DNA from: Deltaproteobacteria bacterium
GTDB lineage: Bacteria; Myxococcota_A; Polyangia; Polyangiales; JADJMO01
Length of the DNA: 61,252 nt
Direction: 5' to 3'
NCBI GenBank assembly: GCA_016182965.1
Contig: JACPFM010000070.1
Location: forward strand, 1-61,252
A program made the position numbers and the translations under genes. This document shows, in pieces, positions 9,319 to 19,954 of the stretch (positions are counted from its first letter, which is position 1; every line of letters begins with the position of its first letter). The notes under the pieces are model-generated. The model made no database searches and was not told the DNA's origin. It saw only the letters and a list, made by a program, of their open reading frames with translations.

Positions 9319-12300
9319 ATGTCCGACCCCAACGACGACGCCACCAACCAAGGTGGGGACGAGCTCATCTCGCTCGAACCGAACGAGATCGAAGAGTTGC
9401 CGTCTGCCCAGCCGAGCGACCCGTCCGTGGACGTCCCGGAGTCGCCCGTTGTCGAGTCGACGCACGTCGCGCACGCGCCGGACGAGCCCGCTCCGGTGAT
9501 CGAGCCGCCGGCGCACTCCACCGCGTCGGCGCCCCCTTCGGCGACCGGCAACGACATGATCGCGCGCCTGCGCGCCGAGGCCGACGCGTGCGACGATCCG
9601 ACGCGCAAGGCCGTCCTCCTCCACGAGGCCGCCGAGCTCGAAGAGCGCGCCGCCGGCGACGAGCTCGGCGCGGCGCGCGAGTACCTCGAGGCGTTCAACC
9701 TCGAGAACACCTTCCGGGAGCCGCTCGAGGCGCTGGTCCGCATCCTCGAGCGCCGCCGCTCGCTGAAGAACCTCGGCCGCGTCCTCGACAGCCTGGCGAA
9801 GTCGGCCGAGACGAGCGAGGAGCGCGCGCGGGCGCTGCGGGCGCTCGCCGCCGACGCCATCGACGTCAAGGACGATCGCGACGGCGCGCGCGACTACCTC
9901 GAGCAGGCCGTCGACGCCGACGCGTCCGATCAGGCCGGCTGGCTCATGCTCGAGATCGACGCGGCGCTCCGCAACGACGGCGACGCGCGCCGCCGCGCGC
10001 TGGCCCGGCGGGTCGATCTGGCGATCGATCCGAAGTGGGCCGGTCTGCTGCGCGTCGACCTCGCCGAAGAGAAGGCGAACGGCGGCGAGCACGACGACGC
10101 GCTCGACGTGCTCGTCGAGGTCGTGACGTCCCAGGACGAGGCGGCGTTCCGCGCCTGCGAGGTCGCCGAGCGGCTCGCGCGCAAGGCCGAGCGACAGGAC
10201 CGCGAGGCGTGGGCTCTGGTGCAACGCGGCGACATCGTGCTCGAAGGCCTCGGCGATCCGCCGACGGCGCGCGGCCGCGGCGTCCCGCGCGCGCTCCGTC
10301 GCGCGGGCGTGGCCGCCGACGCCTACGTGCGCGCGGCCGCGTGCTACCGCGCCCTCGGCCGCACCGAGGACGAGCTCGCGACGCTCGAGCGCGCCATCTC
10401 CGTCGACCCCGACGCGACGATGCCGCACCTCGCGCGCATCGCCGCGGCGACGCGCCTCGGCGATCTCGAGCGCGCCTCCGACATCGCGCGCTCGCTGCTC
10501 GCCCGCGGCGGCCGTCCGGAGCTCGCGACGCACCTGTGGCTCGCCGTCGCCGAGGCGGCGCTGGCGCGCGGCGATCGCGAAGGCGTCATCGACGCGTGCG
10601 GCAGGCTGCTCGAGGCCGCCCGCGACGGCGAGCAGGGCCGCACGGCCGTCGTCCCGAAGACGCTCCTCATCGACCTGCTCCTCGACGGCTCCGATCCCGC
10701 GCGGCTCGCGCAGCTGCTCGACGCCGACGCGGCGGCGCGCCCCACGAGCGAAGGACGCGCGCGCGGCTTCCTCGCCGCCGCCACCGTGCACGCGCTCTTC
10801 GCCGGCGACGCCGACGGCGCCAAGGCCTCGCTCGGCCAGGCGGAGGCGAACGGGGAGAGCCCGGCGTACGTCGCGCGCCTCGGCCTCGCGCTCGCGGGCG
10901 CGACGCCGATGGCCACCGAGGACGGCGGCATGCTGCCGTTCCACCTCGCCTGGTACGAGGAGGCCGCCGCGGCGCTCCGCGCGGCCTCGCGTGACCCGGC
11001 CGAGCGCAGCGATCTCGACGTCGAGATCGCGCGCACGAGGCTCGCTCGCGGCGATCGCGACGGCGCGCGAGCCGCGCTCGAACGCGTCGCCGACGAGGCG
11101 CCGCGCGCGCTGCTCGCACGCGTCGCGCGCCTGGTGCTCGGCGGAGACGCCGCGGGCGACGCGCTCCTCGCGCGCCTCGCCGATGGCGCCACCGGCGACG
11201 CAGCCATCGCGTTCGCCGTCGCCCGCGCGGTCCGCGCGAGCCGCCGCGACGAGGCCGACGCACGCGCGGCCGCCGTCGAAGCCCTCGGCGCCGCCGCCGA
11301 GGACGATCCCCTCGCTGCGCTGGTACGCGCGTCGTCGCTCGTCGGCGACGATCCGAAGGGCGCAGCGGCGATCCTGCGCGAGCTGTCGCGCACCGAAGAC
11401 GCCGCCGACCTGCGCGACGTGCTGCGCACCGGCGCGGCCGTGCTGCTCGCCAAGGCCGGCGACGCTGCCGCCGCGAACGAGGCGATCGACGAGCTCGAGT
11501 CCGACGCGCGCGCCGCGTTCGCTCCGGCGCACGCCGCGCTCCGGCGCCTGCTCGCCAAGGGCGACGAGGACGTGCGTCGCGAGGCCCTCGAGGCGAGCGA
11601 CGCGCCGAATTTCGGCCCGCTCGAGCGGGCGATCGAGCGCATCACCGACCCGACGGCCGAAGGCCCGGGCGCCGAGGAGCTGCTCGCCACCTTGCGTGAC
11701 AACGAGGACGTCGGCCTCTCGCGCGCCGCGCTGCTGCTCCAGGTGATCTGGCCCGACGGCAACGTCTCTCCCGAGACCAAGGAGCAGGCGCTCGGGGCGT
11801 TCGAGTCGCTCGGCCCCGACGCGGCCCGTCAGATCGAGCGCGCCGCGTTGCGCCGCGCCACGCGCGACGCAGACGCTCCGACCGCGATCATCGCCGCCGA
11901 GGGCTGGCACCGGGTCGGCGGCGGCATCCCTGCCGCGCTCGAGATGATCATCGCGGCCGAGCAGGCCAACGACAACGACGCCGAGGTGCGCGCGCGGCTC
12001 GCGCTCGCCTCTTCGCTCGAAGGCACGGCTGCCGATCTCGTCGCCGCGAGCGCGTCGATGATCGCGCACGTCGCCGACCTCCCGGCGCCGCCGGTGCCGA
12101 CCGCGCGCGATCCGCAGATCGCGCCGCTGCTCGCGCTGGCGCGCGCCGAGCTCGCGCCGCCGGGGGCCGACCCGAGCCACCGCGAGGTGGCGCTGCGCGG
12201 GCTCGCCGACGTGCTCGACTCGTCGTCGACCACGCTGCACGAGATGGCCGCCTGGTCGGCGCTCGCGCGCAACGACTTCGGCTCGGCCCGCGCGCTGTTC

Positions 12301-14289
12301 GCGCGCTCGCTGGAGCTCGCGCAGCTCGCCGCCGAGGAGCCCCGCTCGGCGCTCGAGGGCGCGGTCGAGACCGAGCTCCTGGCCGCCGGCGGTCGGCCGA
12401 CCGCGACGTGGGCCGAGCTCGTCGAGCGCCTCGCCCGCCACGTCGAAGGTCGCGGCGACGTCGCCGGCGCCGCGGAGCTCTGGGAACAGGTCGGTCACGC
12501 GTGGTGGAACAACATCGGCGACACCGCGCGCGGCGAGCGCGCCTTCGCCGAGGCGTTCGCGCGCGACAACACCCGTCGCGCCGCGTTCGATCGCGTGTTC
12601 CGCGCCGTCCGCGCGCGCAAAGAGGACGATCGCCTGCTGCAGCTCGTGCGCCGCCGCCTCGACGTGGCCGACGATCCGCCCGAGCTCACCAAGCTGTTCT
12701 GGGAGCAGGCGCGTGTGCTCCGCTCGAAGGGCGACAAGGACGGCGCGCTCTCCTCGCTCGAGCACGTCGCGATGCTCGAGCCCGATCACGTCGGCGCGCT
12801 CGCGCTGTCGGCCGAGATCTACGTCGGTCGCCAGCAGTACGAGGAGGCCGCCGCGGCGCTCGACCGGCTGTCGCGGCAGAACGTCCCGGCCCAGCAGCGA
12901 CTCGGCGCCGGCATCGGCGCGGCCGATCTCTACGAGACGAAGCTCGACCGCCCCGAGGCCGCGCTCGACGTCCTCGTCGCGCTCGACAAGGCGGGCATGT
13001 CCGACGTGGCGATCCACGAGCGCGTCGCGCGCGCCGCGGCCCGCGCCGAGGCGTGGGTGCCGGCCACCGCGTACCTGATGAAGCTGGTTCGCGAGCGCAA
13101 CGAGCCGAAGGGGCGCATCGAGGCGGCGCGGCTCTGCGCCGCCATCTTCCGCGATCGGCTCGACGATCCGAGCGGCGCCATCCCCGCGCTGGTCGCGCTG
13201 CTCCGCGAGTCGACCGCCGATCTCGAGGCGGCCGAGCAGTTCCTCGACGCGGGCCCCACGATCGAACGACACCGCGAGACGATCACCGACGTGTTCGACC
13301 ACGCGCACGAGGCGCTGATCCACACGCCCGCCGACAGCCGTCTCGCCCGCATCGCCGCGCGCACCGCGGCGCTGCTCGGGCGCATCGACTTCGAGCAGGT
13401 CGCGCTCTCGCTGCTCGTCGCCCTCGACGTCGCGACCGAGACCGAGCACCGGGCGCACGGGTCGCTGGTCGCGCGCCTCGGCACGGCCCCCGCCGTCGCG
13501 CTCGATCCGACGAGCGCTCGTCGGCTCGCCGCCGCCGAGGAGCTCGGTCCGATCCTCGATCTGTTCCGCCTGATGGGTCCGACGATCGCCGAGGCGCTCG
13601 GCCCCACGCTCGAGGCGCTGGGCGTCGGCCGTCGCGAGCGCGTCGACGCGCGCGCCGGAAGCGCCCTCCGCAACGAGGTCGCCGCGTGGGCCGGCGCGCT
13701 CGGCATCCCCGAGTTCGAGCTCTACGTCGGGGGCCGGGACGCGAACCTCCTGCAGGGCGTGCCCGGCGAGGTGCCCTCGCTCGTCGTCGGCAGCTCCCTC
13801 CGTGCGCCGCTTTCGCTGGTCGACCGCGCCCGGCTCGTTCGCGAGCTGGTCGCGATGGAGCGCGGCACCACGATCACCCTGGTGCGCGACGACGTCACGG
13901 TCGCGGCCGTCATCGTGGCGAGCTGCGCGCTCGGCGAGGTGCAGCTGCAGACGCCCGCGTACTCGGTGCTCGCCGAGACCCAGCGCATGCTGTCGAAGGC
14001 GATCGCGCGCAAGACGAAGAAGGCCCTGCCGGAGGTCGCGCAAGCGGTCGCTCGCCACCTCGGCGGCGGCGGAGATCTGCGCACGTTCCGCGGGCACGCC
14101 CTGCGCACGCTCGGTCGGGCGGCGGCGGTCGCGGCAGGTGACATCGGAGCCGCGCTCGTCGGCGTCGTCGGCGAGCGCGCCGCGGCGGCGAAGATCGCCG
14201 CCGACGGAAGGGCATCGGCGATGCTCAAGTTCGTGTGGAGCGAAGACTATTTCGCGCTGCGCAAGCAGCTAGGCCTCGGGATCGGGTGA
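9319..14289 (+). CDS. Giant TPR protein with conserved C-terminal module (1656 aa)
   Basis: The first 75 residues are acidic and Pro-rich. Residues 80-1400 are Ala/Glu/Arg-rich helical repeats of TPR or TPR-like type (for example DGALSSLEHVAMLEPDHVGA). No signal peptide or membrane helix is seen. Residues 1407-1656 form a different module (ALGIPEFELYVGG, RLVRELVAMERGT, AGDIGAAL, a final LKFVWSEDYFALRKQLG) that recurs in the next gene. I do not recognise this domain; a degenerate enzyme fold cannot be excluded. The next gene starts 4 bp after this stop, so the two are cotranscribed and probably coupled. ATG 9319 has only a weak GAGG upstream. The function is likely scaffolding. Confidence 0.85.
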   Translation: MSDPNDDATNQGGDELISLEPNEIEELPSAQPSDPSVDVPESPVVESTHVAHAPDEPAPVIEPPAHSTASAPPSATGNDMIARLRAEADACDDPTRKAVLLHEAAELEERAAGDELGAAREYLEAFNLENTFREPLEALVRILERRRSLKNLGRVLDSLAKSAETSEERARALRALAADAIDVKDDRDGARDYLEQAVDADASDQAGWLMLEIDAALRNDGDARRRALARRVDLAIDPKWAGLLRVDLAEEKANGGEHDDALDVLVEVVTSQDEAAFRACEVAERLARKAERQDREAWALVQRGDIVLEGLGDPPTARGRGVPRALRRAGVAADAYVRAAACYRALGRTEDELATLERAISVDPDATMPHLARIAAATRLGDLERASDIARSLLARGGRPELATHLWLAVAEAALARGDREGVIDACGRLLEAARDGEQGRTAVVPKTLLIDLLLDGSDPARLAQLLDADAAARPTSEGRARGFLAAATVHALFAGDADGAKASLGQAEANGESPAYVARLGLALAGATPMATEDGGMLPFHLAWYEEAAAALRAASRDPAERSDLDVEIARTRLARGDRDGARAALERVADEAPRALLARVARLVLGGDAAGDALLARLADGATGDAAIAFAVARAVRASRRDEADARAAAVEALGAAAEDDPLAALVRASSLVGDDPKGAAAILRELSRTEDAADLRDVLRTGAAVLLAKAGDAAAANEAIDELESDARAAFAPAHAALRRLLAKGDEDVRREALEASDAPNFGPLERAIERITDPTAEGPGAEELLATLRDNEDVGLSRAALLLQVIWPDGNVSPETKEQALGAFESLGPDAARQIERAALRRATRDADAPTAIIAAEGWHRVGGGIPAALEMIIAAEQANDNDAEVRARLALASSLEGTAADLVAASASMIAHVADLPAPPVPTARDPQIAPLLALARAELAPPGADPSHREVALRGLADVLDSSSTTLHEMAAWSALARNDFGSARALFARSLELAQLAAEEPRSALEGAVETELLAAGGRPTATWAELVERLARHVEGRGDVAGAAELWEQVGHAWWNNIGDTARGERAFAEAFARDNTRRAAFDRVFRAVRARKEDDRLLQLVRRRLDVADDPPELTKLFWEQARVLRSKGDKDGALSSLEHVAMLEPDHVGALALSAEIYVGRQQYEEAAAALDRLSRQNVPAQQRLGAGIGAADLYETKLDRPEAALDVLVALDKAGMSDVAIHERVARAAARAEAWVPATAYLMKLVRERNEPKGRIEAARLCAAIFRDRLDDPSGAIPALVALLRESTADLEAAEQFLDAGPTIERHRETITDVFDHAHEALIHTPADSRLARIAARTAALLGRIDFEQVALSLLVALDVATETEHRAHGSLVARLGTAPAVALDPTSARRLAAAEELGPILDLFRLMGPTIAEALGPTLEALGVGRRERVDARAGSALRNEVAAWAGALGIPEFELYVGGRDANLLQGVPGEVPSLVVGSSLRAPLSLVDRARLVRELVAMERGTTITLVRDDVTVAAVIVASCALGEVQLQTPAYSVLAETQRMLSKAIARKTKKALPEVAQAVARHLGGGGDLRTFRGHALRTLGRAAAVAAGDIGAALVGVVGERAAAAKIAADGRASAMLKFVWSEDYFALRKQLGLGIG

Positions 14290-14293
14290 CCAC

Positions 14294-17200
14294 GTGAGCG
14301 AGCAGAAAAAGTCCGACGGTGACGATCCGTTCGCGGGCCTCGACTGGGAGGCCGAGCTCGAGAACTGGGATCATTCGACCGCCCAGCCCGGCGGCGCCGA
14401 GGTGCCGGAGGCGTTCTCGCGTCCGCCGCCCGCGGTCGCGCCGTCCAGCGCACCGCAGACGGTGCCGCAGCCAGACGCCGCCCGGCTGGCGACGCCTGCG
14501 CCCAAGGCCGGCGCCAAGCCGCTGTACCGACCGCCGCCCGGTGGTCGCGCATCGGGCTCCCACGCCCCCGCCTTCCCGCCGCCGCCCAAGAAGACCTCCG
14601 ATCGTCCGCTCCCCTCGATCCTCGAAGACGAGGGTGACGCGCATCAGATCCGGACCAGGGGCGGCGGGCCCTCCTCCGAGCACGACGACCGGCACGATCA
14701 CGATGACGACGAGGGACGCACCGTCGTCGCCCCGGTCTCGCAGGATCTCCTCGATCAGCTCGAAGCCGCGGGCATCCGGCGCGGCGCGCGGAACCTCATC
14801 CCCGACGCGTCCCCCCCGGCCGCGAAGAAGCCGGCGGCCGCGCGCGCGAACGAGCCGCGCGCGAAGGCCGCGCAGGCCGCCTCGCCGGTCGAGATCGATC
14901 TCGGCGGCATGGAGGACGCCGGCGAGGAGCACACGCAGGAGCATCCCGGACCGCAGGTCGAGGACTCCTCGGTCGTCACGTCCGCGCCCGACGTGCGCAC
15001 GCGCGGCGCGGGCAAGCCGGCCGACGTCCGGGCGCCGGCGGCGCGCACCGCCGAAGCGCCCGTCCGCGACGGCAAGTTCGATCCGTTCCACGGCATGGAC
15101 CTCGAGCCGCCGGTCTCCGAGACGGTCGGCGGGCCGAAGCTGATCGCCCCCGAGCAGCGCGTGCACAGCGCCGACGACGCGACGGCGGTCTTCGACAAGA
15201 AGCTGCTCGGCCTCCCGCACACCGCTCCGCGCGCCGCGCCGCGCGACGCCGACGCCACGATCGAGACCGCGACCCCGTTCGCCGGCGCCGATCCGTTCGC
15301 CACGCGCGATCCCTTCGCGGGCAGCGACGAAGACGCGCAGCTCGCGGCGGTCGAGGCCGACGACGCGGAGGCCGCCGGGATCATCGACCTGCTGCACGGC
15401 GAAGACGCGAGCAGCGACGCGCTGCCGGCGATCTCGTCGATCGGCGACGGCGGTCGCCCGGCCGCGGAGTGGGTCGCGGCGCAGGTCGACGCCTGGCGCG
15501 CCCGCTCCGAGCGCGTCGCCGCCGACGCGCGCACGCTCCCGAAGGCCCGCATGTCCCGCGGCCTCGTGGTCGCGTCGGAGCTCGCGGCGATCGCCGGCGA
15601 TCGCGCGCGGGCCATCGAGCTCGCCGAGGAGGCGTGGAACGAGACCCCGAACGATCCGCTCGTCGTGCGCCAGCTCCGCCAGCTGCTCGCGGCCGAGGGT
15701 CGGTGGGAAGAGGTCGCGCCGCTGCTCGAGGGCGAGGCGAAGACGGGGAGCGATCCGAACGTCAAGGCGCACGCGGCGCTCCTCGCCGCCGACGCCGCGC
15801 GCATCGCGCGTGCCGCGCCCGACGAGGCCACCAAGCTGTTCGAGGCTGCGCAGCGCGTGTCGTCGCACGACATCCGCCCGTCGATCGCGCGCGCGGTCGG
15901 GGCCATCGCGCAGGGCAAGCCGCTGCCGCTCCTGCGCTGGCCGCAGAACGTCGGCGCCGAGCCGCTCGCCGAGGCGGTCGTGCGCCGCGCGCGCGGCGGA
16001 GAGCCCACCGAGGACACGCAGCTCGCCACGATCCTCGAGGGCATCGGAGCGTTCGCCGAGGGTGGTGCGGTCGACGGAGAGCTCGTGCAGGCATTCGACG
16101 AGCTCGCGTCGAAGAGCGAGAGCCTGGCCGACGCGGGCCGCTGGGTCCGCCTCGGGCTCGAGGCCGCGAGGCCGGGCACGCGACGCGCGGCCGTCGAGCG
16201 GCTCGAGGGATTGGGCGAGTCGCGCGCCGCGCACGAAGCGCGTCTGCAGCTGTCGCTCGACCTCGGCGACGTGACGCGCGCGCGCGCCGCGGCTGCCACC
16301 CTCGCGCAGCAGCGGAGCTCGGTCGAGGGCACGATCGTCCACCAGACGCTCGAGGCGCTGGGCGGCGCGACCCCGCAGGCCGCCGCGCTCGCGAGCTTCG
16401 CCGGCGCGCCGGGTGTCGCGACCCTCGCGCGAGGGTTCGCGCTCGCCGCGGACGAAGACCCGCCCGCACCCTTCGCCGCGGACGACGCGCTCGACGCGTC
16501 CTCGCGCGTCGCCCGTCGCCTCGCCGGCGGCGGACACGTCGATCCGGTGCTGCGCGACAAGACCTCGCGCGGCGCGCAGTTCGGCTTCGCGCTCGCCGAC
16601 GCCATCGGCGGCGGTGGACCGCGCGCGACCGTCGAGGCGCTCACCCCGCTGCTCGCCTGGGACGACACGCCGGCCGACGAGGCCCTGGTGAAGATGCTCG
16701 CCGGCCTCGCCGAGGCCGACGTGGCCGCGGCGATCGAGGCCGCCCGTCAGGCCGCGGCGATCGATCCGACGGCGTTCCCCGCGGCGCTGGCCCTGCTCGG
16801 GTTCGCGACCGAGGACGCCGAGTCGATCGCCATCGCGACCGCGGAGGGCACGCCCGCCGAGGCGCGCGGCGCGATGCTGGCGATCCGGCTCGCGATCGCC
16901 GCGATTCGCCGCAACGATCTCGACGCCGCCAAGCGCGCGTCCGACGTGGCGCTCGCCACCAAGGCCGACGACGTGGCCGCGGCGTTCCTCTCCGAGCTCC
17001 GCGCGCGCCGCGGCGGCGACTTCGACGGCGTCATCGAGGCCATCCGCGCGCGCAGCGCGGCCGAGACCGATCCGGTCGCGCGCGCGAGCAACTTCGCGCG
17101 CGAGGTCCTCCTGCTGATGGGGACCGACACGAGCACGTCGGTCGAGCGGGCCGCCGAGGCCTCCCAGCTGCTCCCGCTCGACGTCACCCTGCGCGCGCTC

Positions 17201-19951
17201 TACGAGCGCATCGCCGGCGAGGCCGCCCAGGGCCGCGCCGAGTGGCGCGCCGAGATCGCCGAGACGCTCGAGGGCCGCACCCGAGCCGAGACGCTGCTCG
17301 ACGCGGCGCGCGAGGCCGAGCTTCGCGACGATCACGACGCGGCCGAGAAGTACGCGGCCGCCGCCGAGCAGGCCGGGATGGGCCCCGAAGCGGCCGCGCT
17401 GCGGCACCGCGCGCAGGCCCGCGGCGACGGCGCGGCGCGCCTCGCCGACGAGCTGCTCGAGGCGGCGAAGAGGGCCACCGACCCCGAGGGTCAGCGCGAG
17501 GCGTACGAGGCGCTCGCCGATCTCGATCTGTTCGCCCGCGGCGACACCGCGAGCGCGATCATGTGGCACCAAGCGATCCTCGAGACGACCCCGGAGCACC
17601 TGCCGAGCCTTCGCCGGCTCGAGCACATGCTCATCTCGGTCGGCCGCGAGGAGGACTACGAGGGAATCGCCTCGCAGCTCGCGCGCGTATTGCCTCCCGA
17701 CAGCCGCGACGCGCACGCGGAGGTCGCGGCCCGGTTGCGCCTCCGCCAGCCCGGCGCCGAGTGGGATTCCGTCGGCGACCTGATCGACGCGGCCACGGTC
17801 CGCGACAACCCGTCCCTCTGGGCCACCCGCATGCTCGACGCCCTGGCGCGCGCCAGGAACGACGACGTCATCCGGCTTCGGGCGCTCGATCTCCTGCTCG
17901 CGCGCGCCGATCGACCGATCGAGGTGGCGGCGCTCGCCACCCGCGCGGCCGAGTCCTCGTTCCGGCTCGGCGACGTCGGTCGCGCCCGCGCCTACCTCGA
18001 ACGCGCCCTCGAAGCAGATCCCCAGCACCCGACCGCGCTCGCGTCGCTCGCCGAGCTGCGCCGGAGCGCGCAGGACTTCCGCGGCGCCGCCGAGGCCATC
18101 GAGGCCATGGCGCAGAACCAGCTGGTCGCCGAGCATCGACTCGAGGACTGGCACGCTGCCGCCGTGCTCTGGCTCGACAAGGTGCAGGACGAAGCGCGCG
18201 GCCGCGCGGCGCTCGAGCGCGCAGCGGAGATCGATCTCCGGTACGCCGACGTTTTCGACCGACTGGTCGGTATCGCCCGGAGAGCGCACGAGAACGAGGT
18301 CGTCGCCGACCTCTACCAGCGCCGCATCGCCCAGATCGAAGATCCGAGCGCACGCGCGCAGTTCCAGGTGGAGTACGCGGGCGTGCTCGTCGAGCTCGGT
18401 GAGCGCGACGCGGCCCGCGCCACGCTCGCCGCGGCGCTCGAGCTCGTGCCCGGTCACCTCGTGGCGCTCGAGAGCGCGCTGCGGCTCGCCGAGCAGTCCG
18501 CGGACTGGCCGGAGTTCGAGCAGCTGCTCATCAAGCTCTCGAGGGTGCAGCCGGAGGTCGAAGGCCAGGTCGCCGTGCTCAAGCGGCTCGGCGCCCTGTA
18601 CGAGGGCGACCTGCCGAACCCGTCGCGCGCCGAGGCTGTCTACCGCAAGATCCTCGAGCACGAGGAGAGCAACGACGAGATCCGCGCGCGCCTCGTCGCG
18701 ATCTACGTCGAGCTCGGCGACGCGGAGATGGCCGTCGAGACGCACCAGGAGCGCGTGCGGCTCGCCAACGATCCGGCCGTGCGCCGCGCCCGCCTCCTCG
18801 AGCTCGCGCGGCTGCTCGACGAGGTCTCCAACGATCCGGAGCGGGCGCTCAAGGCCCTCGAGCAGGCGCGCGCCAGCGATCCGTCCGATCTCGTGGCGCT
18901 CACCGCGCTCGCCGAGTTCCACACCAGGCACGGTCGCCCCGACGCGATCGCCGCCGCGCTCGACCAGGCGATCGAGGAGCTGCGCACGCGCCTCGCCGCC
19001 GATCCGGGCGATCTCGGTCGCCTGCAGCAGCTCGCGAAGATCCTCTCGCTGCGCGGCCGCGACGACGCCGCGCGCGTGATCCGCGCCGCCGTCGCCGGTC
19101 TCTCCGGCGAGCCGGGTGAGCTGATCGGCGCTGAGGACGCGGCCTCCATCCCCGAGCTCGACGAGCTGCTCTGCCCCACCGAGCTCTCCCCGCCGCTCCG
19201 CGCCTTCCTCGACAAGGCCGGCGAGGCGATCGAGAAGTCGGTGCCCGTCGATCTCCGCGCGCTCAAGGCCGCGAAGCTCGGCACGACGAACCCGCCGCTC
19301 AAGGCGAAGATCGACGCCATCGCGCACGGCTTCGGCCTGCCCGACGCCGACGTGGTCATCTCGCGCGCGATGCCGCTGCTCTGCCTGCCGGTCGGAGCCA
19401 AGCCCTTCCAGATCGTCATCGGCGAAGGGCTGGTGTCGACCGACGACGAGAGCGCGCGTCGGTTCGCGCTCGCGCGCACCATGAAGCTGTGCAGCACCCG
19501 CTGCGCCTCGCTCGTGCGCGTACCGCCGGCCGATCTGGCCACCTACGTCGACGCGCTGCTGCACCACCTCCACCCCGAGCACGCGGCGCCCGCGATCGAC
19601 GCCGAGCGGCTCGACGAGATCACCAAGCGCCTGCAGCGCTTCATCCCGCGCAAGGACGAGCCCGAGCTGAAGAAGCTCGCCTCCGATCTCGACGCGCACG
19701 GCCTCGTCGACGTGGAGCGCCTCGCCAACGCCGCAGCGGTGTGGGGCGATCGCGTCGCCCTGCTCGCGGTCGGCGATCTCGGCGCGGCGCTCCGCGGCGT
19801 CGCGTGGACCGTCGGCCAGAAAGAGGTCCCGCGCGATCCCGCCGCGCTGCGGGCGTGGCTCGCGCAGAACCCCGCCGCGCGCGACATGGTGCTCTTCGCC
19901 ATCTCCGACACCTACGTCGAGGCGCGCAAGCGCGCCGGCGTCGGGGGCTAG
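14294..19951 (+). CDS. Giant TPR protein with the same C-terminal module (1885 aa)
   Basis: It starts with GTG 4 bp after the previous stop. Residues 1-385 are disordered (Pro/Ala/Asp-rich, with stretches such as DPFAGLDWEAELENW and DPFHGMDLEPP). Residues 385-1620 are TPR-like helical repeats, clearest near 1330-1600 (RARAYLERALEADPQHPTAL). Residues 1634-1885 resemble the last 250 residues of the preceding protein: GFGLPDADVVISR, FALARTMKLCSTR, VGDLGAAL, and a final DMVLFAISDTYVEARKRAG. It is therefore a paralogue in tandem, although the N-terminal parts have diverged. It is cytoplasmic by prediction. coaE starts 3 bp downstream, so the three genes form one operon. No enzymatic motif was recognised. 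Confidence 0.85.
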   Translation: MSEQKKSDGDDPFAGLDWEAELENWDHSTAQPGGAEVPEAFSRPPPAVAPSSAPQTVPQPDAARLATPAPKAGAKPLYRPPPGGRASGSHAPAFPPPPKKTSDRPLPSILEDEGDAHQIRTRGGGPSSEHDDRHDHDDDEGRTVVAPVSQDLLDQLEAAGIRRGARNLIPDASPPAAKKPAAARANEPRAKAAQAASPVEIDLGGMEDAGEEHTQEHPGPQVEDSSVVTSAPDVRTRGAGKPADVRAPAARTAEAPVRDGKFDPFHGMDLEPPVSETVGGPKLIAPEQRVHSADDATAVFDKKLLGLPHTAPRAAPRDADATIETATPFAGADPFATRDPFAGSDEDAQLAAVEADDAEAAGIIDLLHGEDASSDALPAISSIGDGGRPAAEWVAAQVDAWRARSERVAADARTLPKARMSRGLVVASELAAIAGDRARAIELAEEAWNETPNDPLVVRQLRQLLAAEGRWEEVAPLLEGEAKTGSDPNVKAHAALLAADAARIARAAPDEATKLFEAAQRVSSHDIRPSIARAVGAIAQGKPLPLLRWPQNVGAEPLAEAVVRRARGGEPTEDTQLATILEGIGAFAEGGAVDGELVQAFDELASKSESLADAGRWVRLGLEAARPGTRRAAVERLEGLGESRAAHEARLQLSLDLGDVTRARAAAATLAQQRSSVEGTIVHQTLEALGGATPQAAALASFAGAPGVATLARGFALAADEDPPAPFAADDALDASSRVARRLAGGGHVDPVLRDKTSRGAQFGFALADAIGGGGPRATVEALTPLLAWDDTPADEALVKMLAGLAEADVAAAIEAARQAAAIDPTAFPAALALLGFATEDAESIAIATAEGTPAEARGAMLAIRLAIAAIRRNDLDAAKRASDVALATKADDVAAAFLSELRARRGGDFDGVIEAIRARSAAETDPVARASNFAREVLLLMGTDTSTSVERAAEASQLLPLDVTLRALYERIAGEAAQGRAEWRAEIAETLEGRTRAETLLDAAREAELRDDHDAAEKYAAAAEQAGMGPEAAALRHRAQARGDGAARLADELLEAAKRATDPEGQREAYEALADLDLFARGDTASAIMWHQAILETTPEHLPSLRRLEHMLISVGREEDYEGIASQLARVLPPDSRDAHAEVAARLRLRQPGAEWDSVGDLIDAATVRDNPSLWATRMLDALARARNDDVIRLRALDLLLARADRPIEVAALATRAAESSFRLGDVGRARAYLERALEADPQHPTALASLAELRRSAQDFRGAAEAIEAMAQNQLVAEHRLEDWHAAAVLWLDKVQDEARGRAALERAAEIDLRYADVFDRLVGIARRAHENEVVADLYQRRIAQIEDPSARAQFQVEYAGVLVELGERDAARATLAAALELVPGHLVALESALRLAEQSADWPEFEQLLIKLSRVQPEVEGQVAVLKRLGALYEGDLPNPSRAEAVYRKILEHEESNDEIRARLVAIYVELGDAEMAVETHQERVRLANDPAVRRARLLELARLLDEVSNDPERALKALEQARASDPSDLVALTALAEFHTRHGRPDAIAAALDQAIEELRTRLAADPGDLGRLQQLAKILSLRGRDDAARVIRAAVAGLSGEPGELIGAEDAASIPELDELLCPTELSPPLRAFLDKAGEAIEKSVPVDLRALKAAKLGTTNPPLKAKIDAIAHGFGLPDADVVISRAMPLLCLPVGAKPFQIVIGEGLVSTDDESARRFALARTMKLCSTRCASLVRVPPADLATYVDALLHHLHPEHAAPAIDAERLDEITKRLQRFIPRKDEPELKKLASDLDAHGLVDVERLANAAAVWGDRVALLAVGDLGAALRGVAWTVGQKEVPRDPAALRAWLAQNPAARDMVLFAISDTYVEARKRAGVGG

Positions 19952-19954
19952 CGG